Origin: QQWI01 sp964522015
Lineage (GTDB): Bacteria > Bacillota > Clostridia > Peptostreptococcales > Acidaminobacteraceae
Length of the DNA: 64,000 nucleotides
Direction: 5' to 3'
Assembly: GCA_964522015.1 (NCBI GenBank)
Contig: CAZFST010000005.1
Span: forward strand, 1 to 64,000
The notes below the pieces were generated by a model. It worked only from the letters and a program-made list of their open reading frames with translations. It did not search any database and was not told the DNA's origin. Positions 43,162-51,534 of the stretch are shown here, piece after piece. A program made the translations under genes and the position numbers. Each line of letters opens with the position of its first letter. Position 1 is the stretch's first letter.

Positions 43162-44859
43162 ATGATGAAACTCAGATTGTCAATTCTAATATCCCTAACA
43201 GTTATGATCTCCCTCGCTTTCTTATTGGATTTTAAGAGCTTTGCCAATGCCACAGATACACAAGTGGTTCTTCCAGAAGTTCTTCCAGAAATTCTTCCGG
43301 AAGCTCTTCCCCTTGTCATACCTCAGATCACCTCTCTTGATACACCTTACTACTACCGTGCTAAAACCATAGGGGACCAATTGGTTAAAATCAATCAACT
43401 TTACCCTGAATGGACTTATCTCAGTGTGATTGGCTATTCCCACGATAAAAAACCAATTTACAGTTTAGTGATGTCACAAAATGCGCAGCTGTTTGGACAG
43501 CATCCAGAGGCCTTTTATACCACACGTAAGCACTATCTTTTTGAGGCTGGGCTTCACGGTAGAGAGGTTGTTAATCCGGTTGTGATGGTGGCTTTGATTG
43601 AAATGTACCTTCGTGCTATGGAGGATCCCAGTGTTTTACCCTATGTGCCCGTTGAATCCCTGCTTCAAAGTAATGTTTTGCATTTTATTCCGCTTTCCAA
43701 TCCAGATGGCTTTGATCTCTCAAAAGGGGGACTTGGCACCATGACGCAACCGGCTGTCAAATCCCTGACCACAAAGCTTGGTTTGCGATTTTTGAGTTCA
43801 TTGAAATCCAATGCCCACGGGGTGGATCTTAACCGTAACTTTCCCGATGAGTATTTTGATCAAAAATCTAAGTCGTGGATCAATATATGGCTAAAAAAAG
43901 TGAATCAGTATGTATCTAAAAAACCGTCCCTCGCTTTTTATCAAGGTCCTACACCTGCCAGCGAGCCAGAAACGCAGGCGTTAATGGCTTATATTAGTCG
44001 CTTTAATTTCCAGGCAACGGTGAGTTTGCACAGTAAGGGCGAAGTGATTTATTGGCGGCATTGGATGCATGATGGGAGTTTTAACCTAACTAACTACGCA
44101 CTGGCTAAAAGGATTTCCAATTACACTGGTTACAAACTAACCAGTGGTGAGCCATCGGGGGCTTCCAGTGGTTATATGAGCGACTATATTGCCAATACCA
44201 TGCAAAAACCAGTGATAACCCTTGAAACTTTGGACTCTAATGACAGCTACCATAGCACTTCTGCTGCCCTCTATAAACGGGTTTTATCTGAACTCCGATA
44301 TGTGCCTTTCGCAACTATGGTTTGGGGCCAGGAGCAATCACGAGGTCAGTACCATCTATATGTAGATCAGCGCTTTATTAGGGACTATCACCAGGAAGCA
44401 ACAGCTAATGCCTACGCGACTAAGCTTGGTGGCGTCATTCGGGTCAATCAGCAGGAGCCCACCTATATTTTAGACGATGGCATCACCAAATCAGATTTTA
44501 TTTCGGTGGTGGCAGCGAAACTTCTAAATGAACCTGCCACCAACCCCATGGCTTATGCTCAATCCATTGGCCTAGGCGGCATGGATTACACAGTATCCAC
44601 CGCACTTGAATCACCGATTTTAATGCAAGAAGCACTGATGATTCTCTACCAAGCGGATACCATAAGAGATCAGCTAAGCCAAAACCTCATTGAATCCCCG
44701 TTAAAAGTCATCCCCGCCCCCTTGCCAAATATCTTGCCAGAATCCCTGAAACTCGCAATCGAAAATGCTCTGGGCCAGGGGTATATTGCCCCTGTTGACT
44801 TAATGGAAAAGCAGCTCACTACTACCACCTATCTGAAAATTTTAGCCGCTTTGAAATAA
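43162..44859 (+). CDS. Secreted M14-family zinc carboxypeptidase
   Basis: A 565-residue protein with a signal peptide (ILISLTVMISLAFLLDF). The zinc ligands are visible as GLHGREVV (His, Glu) and SLHSKGEVIYW (His), and the catalytic glutamate in VITLETLDS. NPDGFDLS and DLNRNFPD are also family motifs. The catalytic part ends near 395; the rest resembles a repeat-poor cell-surface domain. A proline-rich 4-residue repeat (LPEV/LPEI/LPEA) follows the signal. Probably a gamma-D-glutamyl-diamino acid type peptidase of cell-wall peptides. Three consecutive ATGs (43159-43167) follow AGGAGG; the second is used. Confidence 0.87.
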   Translation: MMKLRLSILISLTVMISLAFLLDFKSFANATDTQVVLPEVLPEILPEALPLVIPQITSLDTPYYYRAKTIGDQLVKINQLYPEWTYLSVIGYSHDKKPIYSLVMSQNAQLFGQHPEAFYTTRKHYLFEAGLHGREVVNPVVMVALIEMYLRAMEDPSVLPYVPVESLLQSNVLHFIPLSNPDGFDLSKGGLGTMTQPAVKSLTTKLGLRFLSSLKSNAHGVDLNRNFPDEYFDQKSKSWINIWLKKVNQYVSKKPSLAFYQGPTPASEPETQALMAYISRFNFQATVSLHSKGEVIYWRHWMHDGSFNLTNYALAKRISNYTGYKLTSGEPSGASSGYMSDYIANTMQKPVITLETLDSNDSYHSTSAALYKRVLSELRYVPFATMVWGQEQSRGQYHLYVDQRFIRDYHQEATANAYATKLGGVIRVNQQEPTYILDDGITKSDFISVVAAKLLNEPATNPMAYAQSIGLGGMDYTVSTALESPILMQEALMILYQADTIRDQLSQNLIESPLKVIPAPLPNILPESLKLAIENALGQGYIAPVDLMEKQLTTTTYLKILAALK

Positions 44860-44983
44860 TAAATATGTTAGAATATCACAACCGCTTAAAAGTTCCATTC
44901 TATATAAAAGTTGGGCTGGTCGCTCTAGGGGTGAAGAGTTTATGCTCCTAATTGCGTTAAAAGCAACTCTAATTGAACTTAAC

Positions 44984-45023
44984 AAAAGCCCTGTTGCTCT
45001 TCACTGAGAGTAACAGGGCTTTT
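44984..45023. terminator. Bidirectional terminator between the M14 gene and glyA
   Basis: AAAAGCCCTGTT-CTCT pairs with AGAG-AACAGGGCTTTT. Long stem with A- and T-tails, 125 bases after the peptidase stop and 17 before the glyA stop. Confidence 0.88.
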
Positions 45024-45039
45024 GTATGATGAATTTAGA

Positions 45040-46275
45040 TTAACGAGCGTACAATGGGTATTTGGCGCAAAGTGCATGAACACGAGCTTTAAGAGCAGCC
45101 GGTTCTACAGTTTTGTTTAAGCAGTTAGCAATGATATCAGCCACTTCAACCATATCAGCTTCTACCAAACCACGTGAAGTCACTGCAGGTGTACCCACAC
45201 GGATACCACTTGTAACAAATGGTGAACGGGTTTCTTTAGGTACAGTGTTTTTGTTAACTGTGATTTCAATATCACCAAGTAATTGCTCAGCTTCTTTACC
45301 GCTGATGCCATCAGCGCCAAGGTCGATTAGCATCAAGTGGTTATCAGTACCGCCAGAAACAAGATTGATGCCACGTTTAGTGAGTTCTTGCGCCAGTGTA
45401 GCTGCATTCTTGATCACTTGCTGTTGGTATACTTTGAATTCTGGTTGTAATGCTTCGTGGAAAGAAACCGCTTTAGCAGCGATCACGTGTACCAATGGAC
45501 CACCTTGAAGACCAGGGAAAATAGCTTTGTCGATCATTTTTGCGTATTGCTCTTTGCAAAGGATCGCGCCACCACGGGGGCCTCTAAGTGTTTTGTGTGT
45601 TGTTGTTGTAACAAAATCTGCATATTCACATGGGTTTTGGTGAAGACCTGCTGCAACAAGACCAGCGATATGGGCCATATCAACCATTAGAAGTGCATCG
45701 ATTTCGTCAGCGATTTGTCTGAACTGTGCAAAATCGATTTTACGTGCATAAGCAGAAGCACCGGCAACGATCATCTTTGGTCTGTGCTCGTGAGCAAGCT
45801 TACGAACCACTTCGTAATCAATCATTTCTGTTACTGGATCAACACCATAAGATACGAAGTTGAAATAAAGGCCAGAAATGTTGACTGGAGAACCGTGAGT
45901 CAAATGACCACCATTTGAAAGATCCATACCGAGAACCTTGTCACCAGGCTTAAGAGCAGCCAAGTAAACACCTAAATTTGCATTAGCACCTGAGTGTGGT
46001 TGAACATTTGCGTGATCTGCATTGAAAATCTTTTTAAGACGGTCGATAGCCAAATTCTCTGCAACGTCAGTCACCGAGCAACCACCGTAGTAACGCTTGC
46101 CAGGGTAGCCTTCAGCATACTTGTTTGTAAAGACGCTACCAGCTGCTTCCATTACCGCTTCAGAAACAAAGTTTTCAGAGGCAATAAGCTCTAAACCATC
46201 TTGTTGTCTCTTTGTCTCGTTTTGAATGGTTGCGTAAATCTCCGGGTCAACAGTTTGCAAAAATCTGTAACTCAT
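45040..46275 (-). CDS. glyA: Serine hydroxymethyltransferase
   Basis: A 411-residue PLP enzyme interconverting serine and glycine with tetrahydrofolate. The PLP lysine lies in VTTTTHKTLRGPRGGAIL; ELIASENFVSEAV and NKYAEGYPGKRYYGGC are classic. Full length. AAGGAGG precedes the ATG. Confidence 0.98.
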   Translation of the reverse strand: MSYRFLQTVDPEIYATIQNETKRQQDGLELIASENFVSEAVMEAAGSVFTNKYAEGYPGKRYYGGCSVTDVAENLAIDRLKKIFNADHANVQPHSGANANLGVYLAALKPGDKVLGMDLSNGGHLTHGSPVNISGLYFNFVSYGVDPVTEMIDYEVVRKLAHEHRPKMIVAGASAYARKIDFAQFRQIADEIDALLMVDMAHIAGLVAAGLHQNPCEYADFVTTTTHKTLRGPRGGAILCKEQYAKMIDKAIFPGLQGGPLVHVIAAKAVSFHEALQPEFKVYQQQVIKNAATLAQELTKRGINLVSGGTDNHLMLIDLGADGISGKEAEQLLGDIEITVNKNTVPKETRSPFVTSGIRVGTPAVTSRGLVEADMVEVADIIANCLNKTVEPAALKARVHALCAKYPLYAR

Positions 46276-46320
46276 GTCATTCCTCCTTATTTTATGAGGT
46301 CCCCCCCACTTAAGCGCTGC

Positions 46321-46806
46321 TTACAATTTTTCTTTTTCAATGTCACATGGTGAGTCGATTGGTTCAGATGGATCAATTGCCTCTGACACAATATTGACCA
46401 CGTGGGGCATGTAATGCTCTGAATCCGAGGATTTTGCTTCCCAGTACCGTAGGGCCACATAGGTTAGAAACATGGCGAATATCCCTACTGCTGCTGAAAT
46501 CAGTTCTGGGTTTAGCTTTGGAAAAAACAAATCAAGGGTGATGAATGTACCTGCCATGGCCAAAAGTAATACAAAAAGCGGCAAGAGATAGACATAAAAC
46601 GCAGCCTTTAAAACATCTCGATCTGGCAACTCAATTTCTACAAAAGAACCAATGGGTGCCTGTAGTTTATTCAGTACTTCAGCGGTGGATTCGGTGTCGT
46701 CTTCACCGTGATGACAGCCACCGCAGGAGCCACAGGCCCCATGCTTTCTAAACGAAACGGTTGCAATATCACCATCAATTTTTGTGATCTGACCCATTCT
46801 ATTCAT
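46321..46806 (-). CDS. SoxR-reducing-system RseC/MucC-family protein
   Basis: A 161-residue membrane protein with an N-terminal cysteine cluster (GACGSCGGCHH), then two helices (VYLLPLFVLLLAMAGTFITL and LISAAVGIFAMFLTYVALRYW). In gamma-proteobacteria RseC modulates sigma-E and SoxR reduction; in Clostridia such proteins often accompany Rnf complexes. No rnf genes here. GAGGTG lies before the ATG. It starts 102 bases after aspS ends. Confidence 0.82.
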   Translation of the reverse strand: MNRMGQITKIDGDIATVSFRKHGACGSCGGCHHGEDDTESTAEVLNKLQAPIGSFVEIELPDRDVLKAAFYVYLLPLFVLLLAMAGTFITLDLFFPKLNPELISAAVGIFAMFLTYVALRYWEAKSSDSEHYMPHVVNIVSEAIDPSEPIDSPCDIEKEKL

Positions 46807-46907
46807 TTGTCACCTCACTGCGAGAAAACGTTATCCTCGCCTTCTACTATTATAATTGTTATATTGATTTTGATAAGACCAAAAGTGTAAAAAAGTCAAA
46901 AATATTA

Positions 46908-48704
46908 TTAATTCTTTGTAATCTCTTCTGGCAAATTCACCAACAATGCCAATTCTTCCAATTGTTTTGATTCTGCAAGAGAAGGGGCATTGGTAAGTGG
47001 GCATGTTGCATTTTGTGTTTTTGGGAAGGCAATCACATCTCGGATATTTTCAGTGCCCGTTAAGATCATTGTCAAACGGTCTAGACCAAATGCAATACCG
47101 CCATGGGGAGGGGTGCCATACTTCAATGCCTCCACTAAGAAGCCGAATTTATCTTGTATTTCTTCTTCACCTAAACCAAGGGCTTTAAACATGCGGTTTT
47201 GAAGCTCGGCGTTATAAATTCTTATACTGCCACCGCCCACTTCAGAACCGTTGACAACAAGGTCGTAGGCCTTTGCACGGGCTTGTTCCGGTTGACTCTC
47301 AATGATGTCGAGATCTTCTTCCATTGGGCTGGTAAAAGGATGATGTTTAGCATAGTAACGGTCATCGTCTGCATCGTATTCAAATAGTGGGAAATCCACA
47401 ACCCAAAGAACTTTGAAGACACTTGGATCAATTAAGTTCAGCTTTTTAGCCGCTTCAAGTCTGAGGCCACCAAGGGTCACGTTGACAACTGATTTTTTAT
47501 CAGCAACAAACAGGAGCAAGTCCCCTTCGTTGGCTTTCATTGTTTCAAGCAGAGCAGCTTGTGTGTCTTCGCTTAAAAACTTAGCAATTGGTGAATCAAT
47601 GCCCTCTGCAGTTAATCGCATCCAAGCAAGACCTTGAGCGCCAAATGTCTTAGCTAACTTCTCAAGATTTTTCATACCTTTTTTACTAAATTCTTCTGCG
47701 CCACCAACTACATTGATGCCCTTAACCGTTAGGCCACCAGTTGCAGCTGTTTCAAACACGCTGAAACCGCAGTTTGTGGCCCAATCGTTGAGATTGACCA
47801 TTTCCATTTCAAAGCGTAAATCTGGTTTATCAGAACCGTAACGCTCCATGGCTTCTTCGTATGTCATTCTCATAAAGGGTTCGTCCAATTCAATACCACG
47901 AACAGTTTTAAAGACATGTCGCATCATACGCTCGTTAATTGAAATGATATCTTCTTGATCGATAAAGGACATCTCAATATCAATTTGTGTAAATTCAGGC
48001 TGTCTATCAGCTCGTAAATCTTCATCTCTAAAACACTTAACAATTTGATAGTACTTATCAAATCCAGAAATCATCAACAATTGCTTAAACAACTGTGGGG
48101 ATTGTGGCAATGCATAAAAACGACCGCGGTTAACCCGTGAAGGCACCAAATAGTCCCTTGCACCTTCTGGTGTCGGCTTTGTAAGCATTGGTGTTTCCAT
48201 ATCCAAAAACCCTTCAGCATTTAAAAAGTCACGGACTGTTGAAGAAATCTTATGTCTGGTACGTAGGAAATTTTGCATCTTTGGTTTTCTAAGATCCAAA
48301 TAGCGGTATTTCAACTTCAAGTTATCACCAGCGTTGTCATCATCGTTGATGTGAATTGGCGGTGTCTGAGCAACTGAAAGAATCTTCAAAGATTCTGCAA
48401 AAATTTCAATACGGCCAGTTGGGATATTGTCATTGATTGATTCACGTAAAAAAACCTTGCCTTGAACTGCAATCACGCACTCGTTTGACAAGGTATCCGC
48501 CTTATCAAAAGCTTCTTGATTGATCTTCGCATCAAACATCACCTGCACAATGCCTTCTCTATCTCTCAAATCGACAAAAATCAATGCGCCAAGGTTACGT
48601 TTTTTTTGCACCCACCCCATTAGCGTCACTGTTTGTTCAATATGTTCTTCTCTTAATACGCCACAGTAATGGCTACGTTTCCATGTTCCTAAAAATTCAC
48701 TCAT
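46908..48704 (-). CDS. aspS: Aspartyl-tRNA synthetase
   Basis: A 598-residue class II synthetase: N-terminal OB fold (VTLMGWVQKKRNLGALIFVDLRDREGIVQ), catalytic motif 2 FRDEDLRADRQPEFTQID, the bacterial GAD insertion domain and motif 3 GIAFGLDRLTMILTG. Bacterial length. It may be discriminating or also charge tRNA-Asn; this cannot be told here. Confidence 0.98.
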   Translation of the reverse strand: MSEFLGTWKRSHYCGVLREEHIEQTVTLMGWVQKKRNLGALIFVDLRDREGIVQVMFDAKINQEAFDKADTLSNECVIAVQGKVFLRESINDNIPTGRIEIFAESLKILSVAQTPPIHINDDDNAGDNLKLKYRYLDLRKPKMQNFLRTRHKISSTVRDFLNAEGFLDMETPMLTKPTPEGARDYLVPSRVNRGRFYALPQSPQLFKQLLMISGFDKYYQIVKCFRDEDLRADRQPEFTQIDIEMSFIDQEDIISINERMMRHVFKTVRGIELDEPFMRMTYEEAMERYGSDKPDLRFEMEMVNLNDWATNCGFSVFETAATGGLTVKGINVVGGAEEFSKKGMKNLEKLAKTFGAQGLAWMRLTAEGIDSPIAKFLSEDTQAALLETMKANEGDLLLFVADKKSVVNVTLGGLRLEAAKKLNLIDPSVFKVLWVVDFPLFEYDADDDRYYAKHHPFTSPMEEDLDIIESQPEQARAKAYDLVVNGSEVGGGSIRIYNAELQNRMFKALGLGEEEIQDKFGFLVEALKYGTPPHGGIAFGLDRLTMILTGTENIRDVIAFPKTQNATCPLTNAPSLAESKQLEELALLVNLPEEITKN

Positions 48705-48794
48705 GTATTGTTGCTCCTTTCAAGTTTCATAACCTAATTTTACGCTTGTGCAAAGTGCTCTGTCAAGGCAAAATACACATCTTCAAAAGATAAA

Positions 48795-48821
48795 TAGGCC
48801 CTGAGCTAACCACAGGACCTA
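48795..48821 (-). terminator. Terminator after hemZ
   Basis: Minus-strand TAGGTCCTG pairs with CAGGGCCTA around a 9-base loop, followed by TTTATCTTTT. Confidence 0.7.
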
Positions 48822-48828
48822 CAAAACA

Positions 48829-50328
48829 CTACTGATTTAAAATATCATTCTTACGGGCGATCATTTCGTCTAACCGAGCAAAGTAATCTTCCAGGCTTTT
48901 AACATTATGAACCCGCTCAAAACGGTCCTCGCTGGGGTAAAAAAACTTGCTAGTAGCCCCTGCTCCAAATGCTAAAATGGTCTGTTTCTCTTCCATAATC
49001 ATCATATTGTAAACCGATGCCTTACCTGGCAAAGTGTAACCAACATTTTCAAGATTGCCAAGCATATATTTTTGGCGATACATGTAATAAGGAACATACC
49101 CTTGCTCACGGACCTTTTTATCAATGGTTCGCAGCATATCTTCTACCAAATTTTCACCTGGTAGTTCGTAATCTTCCCGTTCACGGTTCAGTCTTGAAGA
49201 CCTTTTAATGGAGAGGGTATGGACGGTGATATTCTCAGGTTTCAAGGCAAGAACAGAGTCAATAGAACGCTTAGCATCGCTAAGGGTCTCTTCTGGGAGT
49301 CCCACAATCAAATCCATATTGACAGCATCAAATTGCTTTTGCTTTACCAGCGCCATGGCCCGAACGGTTTGCTCCACGTTGTGCTTTCTGCCAATCAACT
49401 GCAAGGTCCGATTATCCATGGTTTGAGGATTCACACATACCCGATCAATCCCAAGTTTTTTCAAGGTATCTAACAGGGGTTCGTCTATGGCATCTGGGCG
49501 CCCAGCCTCAAATGTAAATTCTCTTAAGTCAGAGGTGTCATAGTTTTCTCTAAGGGCTGCAACAATACGCTCTATTTGATTTGATGTCAGTACCGCAGGG
49601 GTTCCGCCACCAAAATAGATTGTGTCTACCTTGAGGCCACGCATCGCCGCTTCACTGCCCTTAATTTCTTCAATTAATAGGTCAGTATATTTTGCGATGT
49701 CCTTGTCCCGACCTGTTGCGGCATAAGAGGGAAAGGAACAGTAAAGGCATCTTGTTGGGCAAAAAGGGATGCTTAAATAAATGGAAAACCGCTTTTCGTC
49801 CATTGGGTAGATATAGGGTCTTTCCAGGTGACAAATTTCTAAAAGCAGGGAGATTTTTTCAGCGTCTAAATAATACTCTTCACTTAATACCTTTTGAATT
49901 TCCAGGTCTGAAAGTCCTTGATCCAGCAGTTCATGGCAAAGCTTGGTGGGTCTAACCCCAACAAGTACACCCCATTTTGACAATGGTGGCAATTGACTCA
50001 TCAAGGCCTCGTAAAGTTGACGGACTAAAATTCGCTTAGACCGTTTTTTTAGAATAATGGTTTCAAGGTCCATGGCAATGGCCTCTGACCACTTGCCAAG
50101 GGAAACCCCTTCGTCAAAGAGCTCAGTGCGGAGAATTCGCTGTTCTCCTTGATCCACTTGTTCGCTCTTGATCACCAGAAACGGAGTGATTAGCGGCCCT
50201 TGCTCAGACTTATTGATAATGAGATCGTCTAAATCCGATTCCAAAATGCAGTTTTCCGGTGGCATAAAAATGGATACGATATTTCTAAAATCGTATCCCA
50301 GATTGTGGCCAATTAATTGTATTTTCAA
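48829..50328 (-). CDS. hemZ: HemZ-type radical SAM coproporphyrinogen dehydrogenase-like protein
   Basis: A 499-residue cytosolic radical SAM protein. The cluster motif CPTRCLYCSF (CxxxCxxC) follows a 170-residue N-terminal extension typical of HemZ. The HemN-like YFGGGTPAVLTSNQI and VDLIVGLPEE-like blocks (MDLIVGLPEETLSDAK) are present. Homologues are annotated as oxygen-independent coproporphyrinogen III dehydrogenases, but biochemical proof for HemZ is limited. It is followed by the aspS group. It starts 9 bases after the MBL hydrolase gene. Confidence 0.9.
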   Translation of the reverse strand: MKIQLIGHNLGYDFRNIVSIFMPPENCILESDLDDLIINKSEQGPLITPFLVIKSEQVDQGEQRILRTELFDEGVSLGKWSEAIAMDLETIILKKRSKRILVRQLYEALMSQLPPLSKWGVLVGVRPTKLCHELLDQGLSDLEIQKVLSEEYYLDAEKISLLLEICHLERPYIYPMDEKRFSIYLSIPFCPTRCLYCSFPSYAATGRDKDIAKYTDLLIEEIKGSEAAMRGLKVDTIYFGGGTPAVLTSNQIERIVAALRENYDTSDLREFTFEAGRPDAIDEPLLDTLKKLGIDRVCVNPQTMDNRTLQLIGRKHNVEQTVRAMALVKQKQFDAVNMDLIVGLPEETLSDAKRSIDSVLALKPENITVHTLSIKRSSRLNREREDYELPGENLVEDMLRTIDKKVREQGYVPYYMYRQKYMLGNLENVGYTLPGKASVYNMMIMEEKQTILAFGAGATSKFFYPSEDRFERVHNVKSLEDYFARLDEMIARKNDILNQ

Positions 50329-50337
50329 ATGACACCT

Positions 50338-50967
50338 CTATTTATTAAAGGAACTTAAATATGGATTGTTCCGTTTTTCGTCTCTTAGAGTAGACTGGGG
50401 CCCATGGCCTGGCAATACAATTAGCTGATTAGAGAGCTTTGATAACTTTTCAAGGGATTGACGCATGATTTTCATATCACCGCCAAAGAGGTCTGTGCGG
50501 CCTATGCTCCCTTGAAACAAGGTGTCTCCCGTTGCAAGGTAACCCTCAACTTCTACGCAAATGCCCCCTCTTGTGTGCCCTGGGGTATGCCAAATCTTAA
50601 CCGGCGTCTGTGCTAACATGATGATTTCACCGTCACTGACAAATTGATCTGCCACAAAACTGATTTGAGCCATTGGTAGTCTTGCGGATTCGTTTTTAAT
50701 GGGATCTTCAAGCATCTCTTGGTCTTTCTGATGGACTAAAATCTGAGCCTCAGTGGTGTTTTTTAATGCCACAGCCCCTGCAATATGGTCTGCATGGCCA
50801 TGTGTCAGGACAATATACTTAAGGGTTAGGCCCTTTTCTTCTAAAATTGCTGTCACTTTCTCAGGATTGCCGCCAATATCAACCAGCATGGCCTCCTTGC
50901 TCTGGGGATCCCAAAACAGGTGCCCATTGGCATCAAGGACACCTAATGTTAATGTCTTTACACGCAT
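50338..50967 (-). CDS. MBL-fold hydrolase (glyoxalase II-like)
   Basis: A 209-residue metallo-beta-lactamase fold enzyme with the two-metal motif THGHADHIAG, a further ligand in IWHTPGHTRGG and DTLF. Short GloB-like proteins of this type hydrolyse thioesters such as lactoylglutathione-like substrates; the true substrate is unknown. It lies between dtd and hemZ in a tight operon. Confidence 0.88.
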   Translation of the reverse strand: MRVKTLTLGVLDANGHLFWDPQSKEAMLVDIGGNPEKVTAILEEKGLTLKYIVLTHGHADHIAGAVALKNTTEAQILVHQKDQEMLEDPIKNESARLPMAQISFVADQFVSDGEIIMLAQTPVKIWHTPGHTRGGICVEVEGYLATGDTLFQGSIGRTDLFGGDMKIMRQSLEKLSKLSNQLIVLPGHGPQSTLRDEKRNNPYLSSFNK

Positions 50968-50982
50968 ATTAACTCCTTATCA

Positions 50983-51432
50983 TCAAAATAGCTTTTGACT
51001 GTCTAATAGAATGGTCACTGGACCATCGTTTACAATTGAAACTTTCATATCCGCCTGAAAAACCCCTGTGGCAACTGTAATCCCAACTTGACTGACAGCA
51101 TCCACAAACTTTTGAAAAAGCACCTGTGCCGCTTCAGGACGTCCTGCATCGGAATAACTTGGGCGTCTACCTTTTCTAACGTCACCCATCAATGTAAATT
51201 GCGAAATGATTAAGGCTTCACCACCAATATCTTGGATGGAAAGATTCATCACATCTTGTTCGTCTTCAAAAATCCTTAAATTCACCAGCTTTTCTGCTAA
51301 ATAAGCGATATCCTTTTCAGTATCATCCTTATGAATACCAACAAGAACGTTGACGCCTTTACCAATTTGCCCAACCACTTGTCCGTCAACGGTGACAGCA
51401 GATTCTAAAACTCTTTGAACAACAGCCCGCAT
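50983..51432 (-). CDS. dtd: D-aminoacyl-tRNA deacylase
   Basis: A 149-residue enzyme that removes D-amino acids from mischarged tRNA. The family motifs SQFTLMGDVRKGRRPSY and the C-terminal active-site motif NDGPVTILLDS are complete. It follows rel on the same strand, a common pairing in Bacillota. Confidence 0.96.
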   Translation of the reverse strand: MRAVVQRVLESAVTVDGQVVGQIGKGVNVLVGIHKDDTEKDIAYLAEKLVNLRIFEDEQDVMNLSIQDIGGEALIISQFTLMGDVRKGRRPSYSDAGRPEAAQVLFQKFVDAVSQVGITVATGVFQADMKVSIVNDGPVTILLDSQKLF

Positions 51433-51450
51433 ATTGCCTCCCTACGGTAT

Positions 51451-51482
51451 AAAATGGCTCTAGTAAAAACTAGAACCATTTC
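51451..51482 (-). terminator. Hairpin between rel and dtd
   Basis: ATGGTTCTAGT and ACTAGAGCCAT form an 11-bp stem with one G-T pair around TTTT, followed on the minus strand by TTTTAT. It may be a partial terminator within the rel-dtd-MBL-hemZ series. Confidence 0.7.
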
Positions 51483-51534
51483 CATCCATACTTTTATTTG
51501 ATTCTACACCTACTTCACAATACTATTATGAGTA

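Noticed and set aside
44880..44983. Gap after the M14 gene checked for a small RNA or glycine riboswitch serving glyA
   Set aside because: glyA is transcribed toward this gap, not from it, and no riboswitch core was seen.
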